Below are positions 1 to 10,385 of a DNA stretch of 64,000 nucleotides, in pieces. Each line of letters opens with the position of its first letter. Within the stretch, counting starts at the first letter, position 1. The notes under the pieces are model-generated. The model ran no database searches. It had not been told where the DNA came from and saw nothing but the letters and a program-made list of their open reading frames with translations. Position numbers and translations under genes: made by a program. The DNA is from Notoacmeibacter sp. (GTDB lineage Bacteria > Pseudomonadota > Alphaproteobacteria > Rhizobiales > Rhizobiaceae), in the NCBI GenBank assembly GCA_019912385.1, contig JAIOIW010000031.1, positions 62,001 through 126,000 of the forward strand, in the 5' to 3' direction.

Positions 1-240
1 TCGGCCTTTGCCCAGGCCGCCGACATCATCACTGCTCTGGAGAGCGGACGTATTGCGAAGGAACACGTCCTGGGCGAAATCGGCGAAGTACTGGCAGGTG
101 CGGTGGAGGGGCGCATGTCGGCATCTGACATCACGCTCTACCGGTCGCTCGGCCTCGCAGCACAGGATCTCGCCTGCGGCGGGCACATCCTGGAAAAGGC
201 GCTCCGTCTGGGCCGGGGAACGCATGTGAATCTCAAGTAG
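1..240 (+). CDS. ornithine cyclodeaminase / mu-crystallin family protein, C-terminal part
   Basis: The window opens inside this gene, so only the last 79 codons, in frame from base 1 to the TAG at 238-240, are present. The visible end shows family features: a helix with alternating D and E residues, a GEVLAG-like segment and the signature S-L-G-L-A-x-x-D-L-A close to the C-terminus. In this NAD(P)-binding family that signature packs against the dinucleotide domain. Members act on ornithine, alanine, lysine or other imines, and this fragment does not tell which. The next gene starts about 120 bases downstream on the same strand. Confidence 0.8.
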   Translation, partial: SAFAQAADIITALESGRIAKEHVLGEIGEVLAGAVEGRMSASDITLYRSLGLAAQDLACGGHILEKALRLGRGTHVNLK

Positions 241-361
241 GTTCCCGCGGCTGAGATTGACACCGCTGCCCGTTCCGGTTCGATTTCGCCTGAAACGGCA
301 ACGCTTGGCTGCCAAACCGGACACCCCGGGCGGAATTGTGCCGGAACAGGAAAACCAACCG

Positions 362-1633
362 ATGACTGCACCTGTCAAAGATCCCAGATCCTTCCTTTCC
401 GGCCTGTTCGATGCGGCCATCGCCGCCGCCGACCCGGCGCCCGCTATCCGGGCCAATCTGCCTGAGCGTCCCAAGGGGCGCACGGTGGTGGTCGGCGCCG
501 GCAAGGGCGCGGCCCAGCTTGCCCGCGCATTCGAGCAGGCTTGGGACGGGCCGCTCTCAGGCGTGGTGGTGACCCGTTACGGCTTCGGCGTGTCCTGCGA
601 GCGCGTCGATGTGCTCGAGGCCAGCCACCCGGTGCCGGACGCCGCCGGCCTTGCCGCGTCAGAACGGTTGCTGCGCGAGGTTCGGGGTCTCACCGGGGAC
701 GATCTGGTCGTGGCGTTGATCTGCGGCGGCGGCTCGGCGCTTCTGCCCGCGCCTCCCGAAGGATTTGCGCTCGATGACGAGATCGCACTCAATGAGGCGC
801 TTCTCGCTTCCGGTGCGCCGATATCGGCGATGAATACCGTCCGCAAGCATTTTTCGCGCATCAAGGGCGGGCGATTGGCGATCGCCGCCCATCCGGCGCG
901 TGTCGTCAGCCTGATCGTCTCGGATGTGCCTGGCGACGATCCGGCGCAAGTTGCCTCCGGGCCGACCGTCGCCGACAGGACGACGCGGGCCGATGCGCTG
1001 GCGTTGATCGAAAATTACGGCCTGCAATTGCCGGCGGCCGTCGTCGGCCACATCCGCAGCCGGCCGGCCGAATGCCCGCTGCCGGACGATCCGCACCTTG
1101 CCGGCAACAGTGTGCGCATCATCGCTTCCGCGTCGCTTTCGCTGGATGCCGCGGCGCTCAAGGCGCGTGAACAAGGTGTCGCCGCGCACATCCTGTCGGA
1201 CGCGGTCGAGGGCGAGGCGCGCGAGGCGGCGAAAGTCCATGCCGCGATCGCCCGCGAAGTCGCCCTGCGCGGCCGGCCGTTCGCGCGCCCCTGCGTCATT
1301 CTATCGGGCGGTGAAACCACCGTTACGGTCAGGGGCAACGGCAAGGGCGGACGCAACAGCGAATTCCAGCTTGCCCTTGCCATGGGGATCGACGGCCTTG
1401 AGGGCATTGATGCGTTGGCCGCCGACACCGACGGCATCGATGGCTCGGAGGACAATGCCGGGGCGTTCTGCGATGGCGGAACCATTGCACGATTGCGAGC
1501 CGCGGGCCGCGATCCGCAGGCCCTGCTGGCCGATAATGACGCCTGGTCTGCCTTCGAAGTTTCCGGCGGTCTGTTCGTGCCGGGTCCGACGGGAACCAAT
1601 GTCAATGATTTCAGGGCGATCCTGGTGAAATAG
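362..1633 (+). CDS. glycerate 2-kinase, MOFRL family
   Basis: The protein has 423 residues, the usual length for the GckA/TtuD type of glycerate kinase, which phosphorylates D-glycerate to 2-phosphoglycerate in the cytosol. The N-terminal DUF4147-type domain carries the glycine-rich [13 protein letters not shown] motif (about residues 40-52) and CGGGSALL (about 122-129). The C-terminal MOFRL domain has [18 protein letters not shown] and [15 protein letters not shown]. The ATG at 362 was chosen because it starts the conserved protein and has an AGGAAAA element about eight bases upstream; the frame is open further upstream without conserved sequence. Homologues were often called hydroxypyruvate reductase, so the assignment rests on the family. 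Confidence 0.88.
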   Translation: MTAPVKDPRSFLSGLFDAAIAAADPAPAIRANLPERPKGRTVVVGAGKGAAQLARAFEQAWDGPLSGVVVTRYGFGVSCERVDVLEASHPVPDAAGLAASERLLREVRGLTGDDLVVALICGGGSALLPAPPEGFALDDEIALNEALLASGAPISAMNTVRKHFSRIKGGRLAIAAHPARVVSLIVSDVPGDDPAQVASGPTVADRTTRADALALIENYGLQLPAAVVGHIRSRPAECPLPDDPHLAGNSVRIIASASLSLDAAALKAREQGVAAHILSDAVEGEAREAAKVHAAIAREVALRGRPFARPCVILSGGETTVTVRGNGKGGRNSEFQLALAMGIDGLEGIDALAADTDGIDGSEDNAGAFCDGGTIARLRAAGRDPQALLADNDAWSAFEVSGGLFVPGPTGTNVNDFRAILVK

Positions 1634-1759
1634 CGAAATGCGCGTAGCGCCGGGCGGAAAGAAGGATGTGGGCGAGGGCGGCCCGGCAGCACATATGGTT
1701 TGAACCGGTCGCGAACCCTGATAACCATAGGAGCAATGCAGGGGAACCGGGAGAGAGCC

Positions 1760-2491
1760 GTGGCTTCGGGACTGCGGGACGAAGATTTTGCGACTCTGAA
1801 ACACACCGTCCTTTTCGGCGCGCTTGCCGACAAGACACTGAATGCGCTGCTGTCAGACGCGACTGTATCTCACCATGAGCGCGGCGAGATGCTGTTCATG
1901 CAGGGCGATGCCGCAAGATGGATTTTCGTCGTGCTGGACGGCTGGGCGAAGGTTTACCGCATGACTGCAGCGGGTGAGGAGGCAGTCGTCGGGATATTCA
2001 CCCGCGGCCAGAACTTCGCCGAGGCGGCCGCCTTCACGGCCGGCATCTATCCCGCCTCGGGCGAAGCCGTGACCGAGGTGCGCCTGCTGAAGATCCCCGC
2101 GAGGCGCGTCTTCGACATGATCGCGGAAAAGCCGGAGATCGGCCTGGCCATGCTGGGGTCGACCTCGCAGCACCTGCACCTTCTGGTGCGTCAGATCGAG
2201 CAACTGAAGGCACATACCGGCGCCCAGCGCGTGGCCGAGTTCCTTGTTTCGCTGGCGCCGGTGCGCAACGGTCCGTGCACCATCCAACTGCCCTATGACA
2301 AGGCGCTGCTTGCCGGCAAGCTCGGCATGAAACCGGAAAGCCTGTCGCGCGCCTTCCAGCGACTGCGCAGCTGCGGGGTTTCGATCAAGCGCGATACGGC
2401 GATCGTGCGTGATATCGGGCGGCTGGCCGACTTCATGGAGCAGGAGCGCGCCGAGGTGATGCGGCCGGGCGCCGGCAGCGCCGCCAATTGA
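1760..2491 (+). CDS. Crp/Fnr-family transcriptional regulator, Dnr/NnrR-like
   Basis: This is a 243-residue activator with an N-terminal cyclic-nucleotide-binding-type beta-barrel, a long dimerisation helix (near LVRQIEQLKAHTGAQRVAEFL) and a C-terminal helix-turn-helix around LLAGKLGMKPESLSRAFQRL. It lacks the N-terminal cysteine cluster of oxygen-sensing FNR, so it belongs with Dnr/NnrR-type regulators, which respond to NO through haem. Location next to the nir island, and Fnr-type palindromes at nirS and nirX, make it the likely controller of those genes; that is inference. The GTG at 1760 is preferred because a GGGAG element sits about six bases upstream. ATG at 1736 and TTG at 1700 are alternatives with poorer ribosome sites. 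Confidence 0.85.
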   Translation: MASGLRDEDFATLKHTVLFGALADKTLNALLSDATVSHHERGEMLFMQGDAARWIFVVLDGWAKVYRMTAAGEEAVVGIFTRGQNFAEAAAFTAGIYPASGEAVTEVRLLKIPARRVFDMIAEKPEIGLAMLGSTSQHLHLLVRQIEQLKAHTGAQRVAEFLVSLAPVRNGPCTIQLPYDKALLAGKLGMKPESLSRAFQRLRSCGVSIKRDTAIVRDIGRLADFMEQERAEVMRPGAGSAAN

Positions 2492-2547
2492 AGTCCTTCC
2501 GGCAGATTTTTCGGACAGTGCCGGTTCCGGTCCGCAGCGAAACCCAC

Positions 2548-2561
2548 TTGACGATCGTCAA
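2548..2561. promoter_or_regulatory. Fnr/Dnr box without an adjacent gene
   Basis: The site TTGACGATCGTCAA is a perfect palindrome matching the Fnr-family pattern TTGAY-N4-RTCAA. One more base on each side is also symmetrical and identical to the copy between nirI and nirS. No coding start lies on either side: the regulator gene ends at 2491 and the nnrS gene ends at 2838 on the opposite strand. A TATGGT hexamer at 2583-2588 is centred about 31 bases from the centre of the palindrome, the spacing of a class II Fnr-type promoter reading rightward. Confidence 0.7.
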
Positions 2562-2594
2562 GGGCGGATATTCCCATCGGTCTATGGTTCTCAA

Positions 2595-2697
2595 GCCAGC
2601 CGGTTCCAAAAGCCACTTTGAGGCAATCCCTCTGGGACCGACCGGCGCCCCTCCGAGTAGATTGCGCCGCCCTTGTCAGGGCGGCGCAATTCTTTAG
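2595..2697 (+). ncRNA. candidate Dnr/Fnr-controlled small RNA
   Basis: About 100 bases lie between the start predicted from the Fnr-type box at 2548-2561 and a strong intrinsic terminator at 2661-2690. No open frame with a ribosome site is convincing in this stretch, and both flanking protein genes end toward it. Box, -10-like TATGGT at 2583-2588, short transcript and terminator together are the layout of an anaerobically induced regulatory RNA, as with FnrS of enteric bacteria. Sequence and targets are unknown, so this is a prediction from layout only. Confidence 0.4.
2661..2690 (+). terminator. strong intrinsic terminator hairpin
   Basis: Arms ATTGCGCCGCCC (2661-2672) and GGGCGGCGCAAT (2679-2690) pair perfectly over 12 bp with a six-base loop, and TCTTT follows. 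It can end the proposed small RNA, or read-through from the regulator gene. The hairpin is symmetrical, but on the opposite strand it is followed by no clear T run. Confidence 0.75.
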
Positions 2698-2837
2698 ATT
2701 CAACGCATTCTGGATGTAGCCCGCAAATATCCCGGATGCGGTCGATGCCGCGTGCCGTCCGACCCTGGAACTTTTCGTATCAGGCAGGGCTATCGCCCGG
2801 TTCGCGAAGGACCCGCCGAGGCAGGAGGCAATATTGG

Positions 2838-4058
2838 TCAGGTGTCGCGTGCCGGCTTCGCCCGCGTGTCGGGGCCGGTCAGAACCGGCCAGTAAACCGC
2901 AAGGTAGATCACGAAAGCCGCGATCCACATCCCGCCGGAAACAAACATCACCGTATAGTAGAAGCCGGAGAAGAGTTCCGGTCCGGCAACGCGCACGATC
3001 ATGGCGGACGCCACGAGAAGGTAGGCCAGGGCGATCGGGCGCGCGACCCTGAGCGGCCGGCCGGTGTGGCCGAGCGGCGCGCGTGTCATCATCGCGAGCG
3101 TCATGCAGCCGACGGCACCGATGGCAAGGCCGTGCATGGCCGCGATCGGGTGGATCAATCCGGTCAACCACGCGAGCGCCAGCAACCCGTAACCGGCCAC
3201 CAGCAAGGCGAAGCCGAGATGAAGCGCCCAGAGGATCGGTTCACCGATCGTTGCCGCGGCGCGCCAACCCTGGAAGCGAACGGCGTTGGCGAGCGCAGCG
3301 ACCAGAGCGACAAGGCCAAGCAGCCATTCTGGTGCCGCGAAGGCAAACAGCGGGCCGAGCAGTACCGCGGCAAGGACGCCGGTCCGATTGGCCAGCGGCC
3401 GGTCGGCGGGAAGCGTTTCGGGCTCGCCGGCTCTGATGAGCACATTGCGCGTGAAAGCAGGGGTCACCCGCCCGCCGATCACCGAGATGAAAGCGGCGGC
3501 GGCAAAGAGGCCGACCCACAATCCGCGTTCCGCGGTGTCGTCGGCGAGGCCGGTCCATTCGGCGTGGACCATGGCGTTGCCGGCAAACAGCAATGCGAGC
3601 AGAGCCAGAAGTGCGACATTCTGGCGCTTGGGACGCTTCAGCAGGTTCACGGTCAGCCGCCAGGAGAGGATCGGCAGGAAGGCAAGGTCGACAAGCGCGA
3701 CGATCCACGGGTCGATCCAGGCTGAAAACCAGATGGCGGCGCGTCCCGCCAGCCACAGCGCGCCTGTCGAGGCGACGAAAAGCATCCGGGCGTCCGGCGC
3801 GCCGGTCCAGCTTGGCACGGCGGTGAGGAAAAACCCGGCGATGACGGCCGCCGTGTAGCCGAAGATCATTTCATGGCCGTGCCAGAAATGGGGTGCGACC
3901 GCGATGGTCGGTTCGCTGATCGCCGCGCTGGAAGCATGGATGCCAAGCCAGATGAGCCAGGCGGCCATGGTCGCGATGGCAAGCACGGAGGCACCAAGAA
4001 AGAAGAACCGGAATCCGGCGGTGAGAAAGAGCAGGCCACTTTTTTTCATGTCGGTCAT
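2838..4058 (-). CDS. nnrS: NnrS family membrane protein
   Basis: This 406-residue, very hydrophobic protein has about twelve membrane-spanning segments and the HFWHGHEMIFGY motif near residues 57-68, which marks NnrS. NnrS of Rhodobacter is a haem- and copper-containing membrane protein made together with nitrite and NO reductases, and it is linked to protection from nitrosative stress. The ATG at 4058 overlaps the stop of nirI by four bases (ATGA), so the two are translationally coupled and should share the nirI promoter. Confidence 0.93.
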   Translation of the reverse strand: MTDMKKSGLLFLTAGFRFFFLGASVLAIATMAAWLIWLGIHASSAAISEPTIAVAPHFWHGHEMIFGYTAAVIAGFFLTAVPSWTGAPDARMLFVASTGALWLAGRAAIWFSAWIDPWIVALVDLAFLPILSWRLTVNLLKRPKRQNVALLALLALLFAGNAMVHAEWTGLADDTAERGLWVGLFAAAAFISVIGGRVTPAFTRNVLIRAGEPETLPADRPLANRTGVLAAVLLGPLFAFAAPEWLLGLVALVAALANAVRFQGWRAAATIGEPILWALHLGFALLVAGYGLLALAWLTGLIHPIAAMHGLAIGAVGCMTLAMMTRAPLGHTGRPLRVARPIALAYLLVASAMIVRVAGPELFSGFYYTVMFVSGGMWIAAFVIYLAVYWPVLTGPDTRAKPARDT

Positions 4059-6109
4059 TGTCCTGAATCTGGAGCAAACTCGGCCGTCGCGGCGCCGGCG
4101 CGCCGGCGCGCCCGCATCTTCAACGGCACGCAGGTCTCCACGTCATGATAGTTCACCTGGCATTTCAGGCAGTATATGCATTCGTCGGGATTGATCCGTC
4201 CGATCGGGTCGATCGCCTGGACCGTGCACGTCACCGCACACACCCGGCACTCGCGCCCGCATTGCGGCCGGCGGATGAGCCAGTCGAAGATCTTGAACTT
4301 GGACGGGATGGCCAGCGCCGCGCCAAGAGGGCAGAGATAGCGGCAATAGGCGCGTTCGATGAACAGGCTGGCGGCAAGCAGGGCGCCGGCATAGGCGACG
4401 AACGGCCAGTCGCGCAGGAAGTGCAGGGTGATCGCCGTCTTGAACGGCTCGATCTCGGCGGCGCGAAAGGCGGAGCCGCTGTCGCGCAGCGAAAGGCCAA
4501 TGATCGCCAGCAGCGCAACATACTTGATCGGCCATAGCCGTTCGTGGATTTCCCAGGGCACCTCAATTCGCTTGATGCCGAGCCGCGTGCCGGCCTTGTG
4601 GATCAGTTCCTGAAGCGCGCCGAACGGGCACAGCCAGCCGCAATAGACGCCGCGTCCCCAAAACAGGATGCCCAGGGCAATGAATGCCCAGAGGACGAAG
4701 ATCAGCGGGGCGAGCAGGAAGACATCCCAGTTGAAGCCGCCGATCAGCGAGTTGATGAACGCGACAAGCTGGACCACGGACAGTTGCGCCCCGGCGATCC
4801 AGCCGAGCCAGACGAGGGTCACGCTGAGGAACGCCATGCGGAACCAGAAATAGAGCCTGGGCCTGCGCACGACCGGCCCTGAAACGTACAGGACGCCGAA
4901 CAGGATGGTCAGCATGATCGCAAGGATCACCAGTTGCGGCGTTGCCTCGTGCCAGTTTTCCTGCCACAGGGGTTCCTCGGCAGCCGCCGCCACCTTGGGT
5001 GCCGCTTCGCCGTCAAGCGGCAGGGAGAAGCGGACGGGTGCGGCCGCCCCATCGCCGGTCTTGTCGACGACAAGGGTGAGCGTGACGGAATCGCCGCGTA
5101 CAATGCCCGAAGAGGGCGGTATGGCCAACAGCATGATCTCGCGGAATTCCGGCGCGTCGTCCGCCGCCAGCCGCTCGACGGCAATCTGGTTCTGCGCCGA
5201 AGGCGTGACGACGCGGCCGCCGGACGCCAATTCCAGCCGCTCCAGCATGCCGGTTTTCTTCCAGGCGGTGCCCTTGACGGAATATATCCCGCGCGCGGCC
5301 ACCAGGACCAGCAGGTCGTCGGCGCCGATCTGCGGTTCGAGTCGCGAAAACCGGTCCGCGCCCAGCAACTGCGCCGCCTTGGCGCGATCGGTCAGCACCG
5401 CCGCGGCGATCTCGCAGAACAGGCCGCCTCCCGCGGGGAGCGTGGACGCTCCCGGCATGGCCTCGCGCGCGTCAGCGAAACTGACCGAGAGCATGGACAC
5501 CGCGCCATCGGCGATCAACCCGGCCCAGGGTCGCGGGGGTTCCGGCTCGCGTTTTGCCTCGACCGGTCCGGCGCGCGCTTCGAGCAGCACCCGCCCGGTA
5601 CGCAGGATCGCATCTCGGATGACACCCGACGATACCGTCGCGCCCGAAACGCCGTCGGGCACTGATCCCTCGCGTTTGAGCACGCTGACCGGCTGGCTCA
5701 TGTCTGCCCCGGCAAAGCCTTCGACATAGGCGTGCAGCGCTTCGCTGCTGATGCCGATCGTGAGGATCGGCTCCTCCTGCGCGAGCAGGTTGGCTGCGAC
5801 GACGCGGCCGTCGTTTCCGACGATCACCAGGACATCGACCGGTCTGCCGGAATAGCCGACGGTGCCGAGAATGGCATGCGAACTTCCGAAGCGGGCGACG
5901 GGTTTGCCGTCACGCATCACCACGCCTATCGGCGGGTTGCCGGCGGGGCCGACGACGGTGACCGGCGCTTCGCCTTCGAAATGTTGCGCCACGACATCGG
6001 ACAGGGGCTGCGCGGCGGCCGGAAACGCCAGGACACAAGACAGTAATGCCCAGCGCATGAACGCGAAAAATGTCCGGCCGCAAAGGCTTTTCTGGAAAAA
6101 ATGGCCCAT
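4055..6109 (-). CDS. nirI: NosR/NirI-type membrane regulatory flavoprotein
   Basis: About 684 residues from the ATG at 6109. Order of parts: signal/anchor segment, periplasmic FMN-binding domain with SGAT near residue 155, hydrophobic core, two membrane-linked cysteine motifs (CGWLCPFG near 488, CRYLCPLG near 588) and a C-terminal ferredoxin-like part (CGRECRVCAVTC near 616, CIYCLKC near 643). This is the architecture of NosR and NirI, polytopic proteins needed for expression or electron supply of N2O or nitrite reductase. Position divergent from nirS favours NirI. The frame is open back to 6232, but that would run through the Dnr box; ATG 6109 lies about 21 bases after the start predicted from the box, and ATG 6058 is another option. 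Confidence 0.9.
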   Translation of the reverse strand: MGHFFQKSLCGRTFFAFMRWALLSCVLAFPAAAQPLSDVVAQHFEGEAPVTVVGPAGNPPIGVVMRDGKPVARFGSSHAILGTVGYSGRPVDVLVIVGNDGRVVAANLLAQEEPILTIGISSEALHAYVEGFAGADMSQPVSVLKREGSVPDGVSGATVSSGVIRDAILRTGRVLLEARAGPVEAKREPEPPRPWAGLIADGAVSMLSVSFADAREAMPGASTLPAGGGLFCEIAAAVLTDRAKAAQLLGADRFSRLEPQIGADDLLVLVAARGIYSVKGTAWKKTGMLERLELASGGRVVTPSAQNQIAVERLAADDAPEFREIMLLAIPPSSGIVRGDSVTLTLVVDKTGDGAAAPVRFSLPLDGEAAPKVAAAAEEPLWQENWHEATPQLVILAIMLTILFGVLYVSGPVVRRPRLYFWFRMAFLSVTLVWLGWIAGAQLSVVQLVAFINSLIGGFNWDVFLLAPLIFVLWAFIALGILFWGRGVYCGWLCPFGALQELIHKAGTRLGIKRIEVPWEIHERLWPIKYVALLAIIGLSLRDSGSAFRAAEIEPFKTAITLHFLRDWPFVAYAGALLAASLFIERAYCRYLCPLGAALAIPSKFKIFDWLIRRPQCGRECRVCAVTCTVQAIDPIGRINPDECIYCLKCQVNYHDVETCVPLKMRARRRAGAATAEFAPDSGQ

Positions 6110-6118
6110 GTCTGGTGA

Positions 6119-8020
<1,902 letters not shown>

Positions 8021-8095
8021 CGAGCGCGCGGGCGGCGCGATCCACCGCCGCCCGCCGCCGCCTCAATGCAACAGTTACGAGCCAGGAGCAGTGTC

Positions 8096-8890
8096 ATGAA
8101 CGGTGCCGGCAAGGTCTTTCTCGTCGGGGCAGGGCCAGGCGATCCGGAACTGTTGACGGTCAAGGCCAAGCGGCTGATCGGAACCGCCGACGTCATCGTT
8201 CACGATCGCCTTGTCTCCACCGAGATCCTCGACCTGGTACCTGCCACGGCGGCTCTTCTGTCCGTCGGCAAGCAACCGAAACAGCACTCCGTGCCCCAGG
8301 ACGAGATCAACCGCACGCTCGTGCGGCTCGCCCGCGGCGGGCTGACCGTGATCCGCCTCAAGGGCGGCGATCCGTTCATCTTCGGGCGCGGAAGCGAGGA
8401 AGCGATCGAACTGGCGAAGGCCGGCATTCCCTTCGAGGTGGTTCCCGGCATCACCGCCGCGCAGGGCTGCGCGGCCAGCGCGCTGGTGCCCTTGACCCAT
8501 CGCGGCATGGCGACCAGCCTGCGCTTCGTGACCGGGCATTGCCGCGACGACGAACCGCTCGATTTCGACTGGGCGAGCCTTGCCGACTCGCACACGACGC
8601 TGGTGATCTACATGGGTTTTGCCCACATGGCCGAGATCGCCGCGCGGCTGATCGAGCACGGGCGGGCGCCGCAAACCCCGGTGGTTGCCGTTTCCAACGG
8701 GACCAGACCGGACGAAAAACGCATCATTTCCGATCTTGCCCATATCGCGACGGACGTACTCGAGGCGGGCATGGCCAATCCGGTCGCCTTCTTCGTGGGC
8801 GAAGCCGCGGGCATCGACCTGGCGGTTCATCCATCGCCGGCACCGCATGTCCGGCTCGTCGCGCCGCGGCTGGAGGCAGTCAATGCGTGA
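8096..8890 (+). CDS. nirE: uroporphyrinogen-III C-methyltransferase for haem d1
   Basis: This 264-residue SAM-dependent methyltransferase shows the SUMT signatures VGAGPGDPELLTVKA at the N-terminus, GGDPFIFGRG near residue 85 and VVPGITAAQGCAA near 115. It methylates uroporphyrinogen III at C2 and C7 to precorrin-2, the entry point to haem d1. There is no CysG-like dehydrogenase domain, and position inside the nir operon identifies it as NirE. The ATG at 8096 has AGGAG seven bases upstream, which decides the start over an ATG thirty bases earlier. Confidence 0.95.
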   Translation: MNGAGKVFLVGAGPGDPELLTVKAKRLIGTADVIVHDRLVSTEILDLVPATAALLSVGKQPKQHSVPQDEINRTLVRLARGGLTVIRLKGGDPFIFGRGSEEAIELAKAGIPFEVVPGITAAQGCAASALVPLTHRGMATSLRFVTGHCRDDEPLDFDWASLADSHTTLVIYMGFAHMAEIAARLIEHGRAPQTPVVAVSNGTRPDEKRIISDLAHIATDVLEAGMANPVAFFVGEAAGIDLAVHPSPAPHVRLVAPRLEAVNA

Positions 8891-9212
8891 AGCGGCCATT
8901 CCGCTCGCTCTCGCCTTGCTCGCCGGCAGCATTTCACCCGCAGCCGCCGGAAATCACATCGATGCGGCCGTCGCTGCATCGCTCGCCAACACGGTTCGCC
9001 AGGATTGCGGGTCCTGCCATGGCCTGACGCTGAAGGGTGGCCTTGGCCGGCCGATCACGGCGGAGGCGCTCGCCGGATATGAAGTGCACGACCTGCGCGA
9101 CATCATCCTCCACGGGATTCCCGGTACCGCCATGCCGCCGTGGCAAGGCATGATTACCGAAGACGAGGCGGAATGGATCGCCAGGCGGCTGATCGAAGGA
9201 TCGCTGGAATGA
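8883..9212 (+). CDS. nirC: cytochrome c55X
   Basis: A small periplasmic c-type cytochrome of 109 residues with a signal peptide ending SPAAAG and one haem motif CGSCH near residue 44. A methionine in PGTAMPPW near the C-terminus is the likely sixth ligand. NirC in other denitrifiers can pass electrons to NirS or assist haem d1 maturation. The start overlaps the end of nirE by eight bases, and the stop overlaps the nirF start as ATGA. Confidence 0.93.
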   Translation: MREAAIPLALALLAGSISPAAAGNHIDAAVAASLANTVRQDCGSCHGLTLKGGLGRPITAEALAGYEVHDLRDIILHGIPGTAMPPWQGMITEDEAEWIARRLIEGSLE

Positions 9213-10384
9213 TGCGCGCTGTCCTTGCTCTGCTGCTCGTCCTTTTCAACGCGCCGCTCCTGGCGGCACCGATGCTGCGCGGAACCGGCGATCTCGGCCT
9301 CGTCATCGAACGCGCAAGCGGTTCGGTGCTGATCGTCGACACGACGCATCACACCCGGATCGCGCGCGTCGAGGGGCTCGGCGACATCAGCCATGCATCG
9401 GTCGTCTATTCGCGAGATGAGCGTTACGCTTTCGTATTTGGCCGTGACGGCGGGCTGACGAAGATCGACATGCTGGAGCAACGCATCGTCAAGCGCATCA
9501 TCCAGGCCGGCAATTCGATTGGCGGAGCGATCTCCGACGACGGCACGCTGATCGCCGTCTCCAATTACGAGCCCGGCGGGGTGCGCGTTTTCGATACCGA
9601 AACGCTGGACCCCGTCGCTGACCTTCCCGCCACCTATGGCGACGGAAAGGCGCTGTCGAAGACCGTCGGCCTCGTGGATATCCCGGGGCGGGCCTTCGTG
9701 TTCTCGCTTTGGGATGCGGGCGAAACCTGGATCGCCGATTTCTCAGAAGGAAATGCGCCGAAGATCACCCGGCTCAAGGATGTCGGAACGAACCCCTATG
9801 ACGGGCTGGTGACCGGCAACGGAAGGCACTACATCGCCGGGCTGTTCGGCGAGGACGGGCTGAGCCATATCGATTTGTGGGCGGCTACGCCGGAACCGGC
9901 AAAGATCCTCGCGGGATACCGCAAGAACGATCCGGCCATGCCGGTTTACAAGATGCCGCATCTTGAGGGTTGGGCGGAAGCCGACGGCCTCTTCGTGCTG
10001 CCGGCGATCGGGCGCAACGAGGTGCTGCTGCTCGACGACCGGACATTCGCGGAAGCGGGCAGCATTCCGGTCCACGGCCAACCGGTCTTTGCCATGGCAC
10101 GGCCCGACGGTCGGCAGGTATGGGTCAATTTCGCGCCGCCGAACAACGACACCATCCAGGTGATAGACGTGCCCTCGCAAAAGGTCGTGGCGACACTGAA
10201 GCCCGGTCCGGCGGTCCTTCACATGGAATTTGCGCCGCGCGGCCACGAGGTCTGGATGAGCGTGCGCGACGCCGACGAGATCCAGGTGTGGAACACGCGC
10301 ACGCTGGAGAAGGTCGCCACGTTGTCGGCCATGAAACCAAGCGGCATCTTCTTTACCGCGCGTGCACACAGGACGGGGCTGTGA
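9209..10384 (+). CDS. nirF: haem d1 biosynthesis protein NirF
   Basis: A 391-residue beta-propeller protein related to the d1 domain of NirS but without a cytochrome c domain. It starts with a Sec-type signal (ALLLVLFNAPLLAAP) and shows no lipobox cysteine, unlike the lipoprotein form in Pseudomonas. NirF acts in the periplasm late in haem d1 formation. The start ATG overlaps the nirC stop. Conserved propeller segments include KMPHLEGWAEADGLFVLP and KPSGIFFTARAHRTGL at the very end. Confidence 0.95.
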   Translation: MMRAVLALLLVLFNAPLLAAPMLRGTGDLGLVIERASGSVLIVDTTHHTRIARVEGLGDISHASVVYSRDERYAFVFGRDGGLTKIDMLEQRIVKRIIQAGNSIGGAISDDGTLIAVSNYEPGGVRVFDTETLDPVADLPATYGDGKALSKTVGLVDIPGRAFVFSLWDAGETWIADFSEGNAPKITRLKDVGTNPYDGLVTGNGRHYIAGLFGEDGLSHIDLWAATPEPAKILAGYRKNDPAMPVYKMPHLEGWAEADGLFVLPAIGRNEVLLLDDRTFAEAGSIPVHGQPVFAMARPDGRQVWVNFAPPNNDTIQVIDVPSQKVVATLKPGPAVLHMEFAPRGHEVWMSVRDADEIQVWNTRTLEKVATLSAMKPSGIFFTARAHRTGL

Positions 10385-10385
10385 C

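Noticed and set aside
2488-2697. Short plus-strand frame covering the orphan Dnr box
   Set aside because: It lacks a ribosome site, runs through both the regulatory palindrome and the terminator stem, and shows no protein-like pattern.
2673-3725. Long open frame on the plus strand opposite nnrS
   Set aside because: It is rich in Arg, Gly and Gln with no recognisable motif. The minus strand here encodes a clear NnrS protein, and in GC-rich DNA antisense frames stay open by codon bias.
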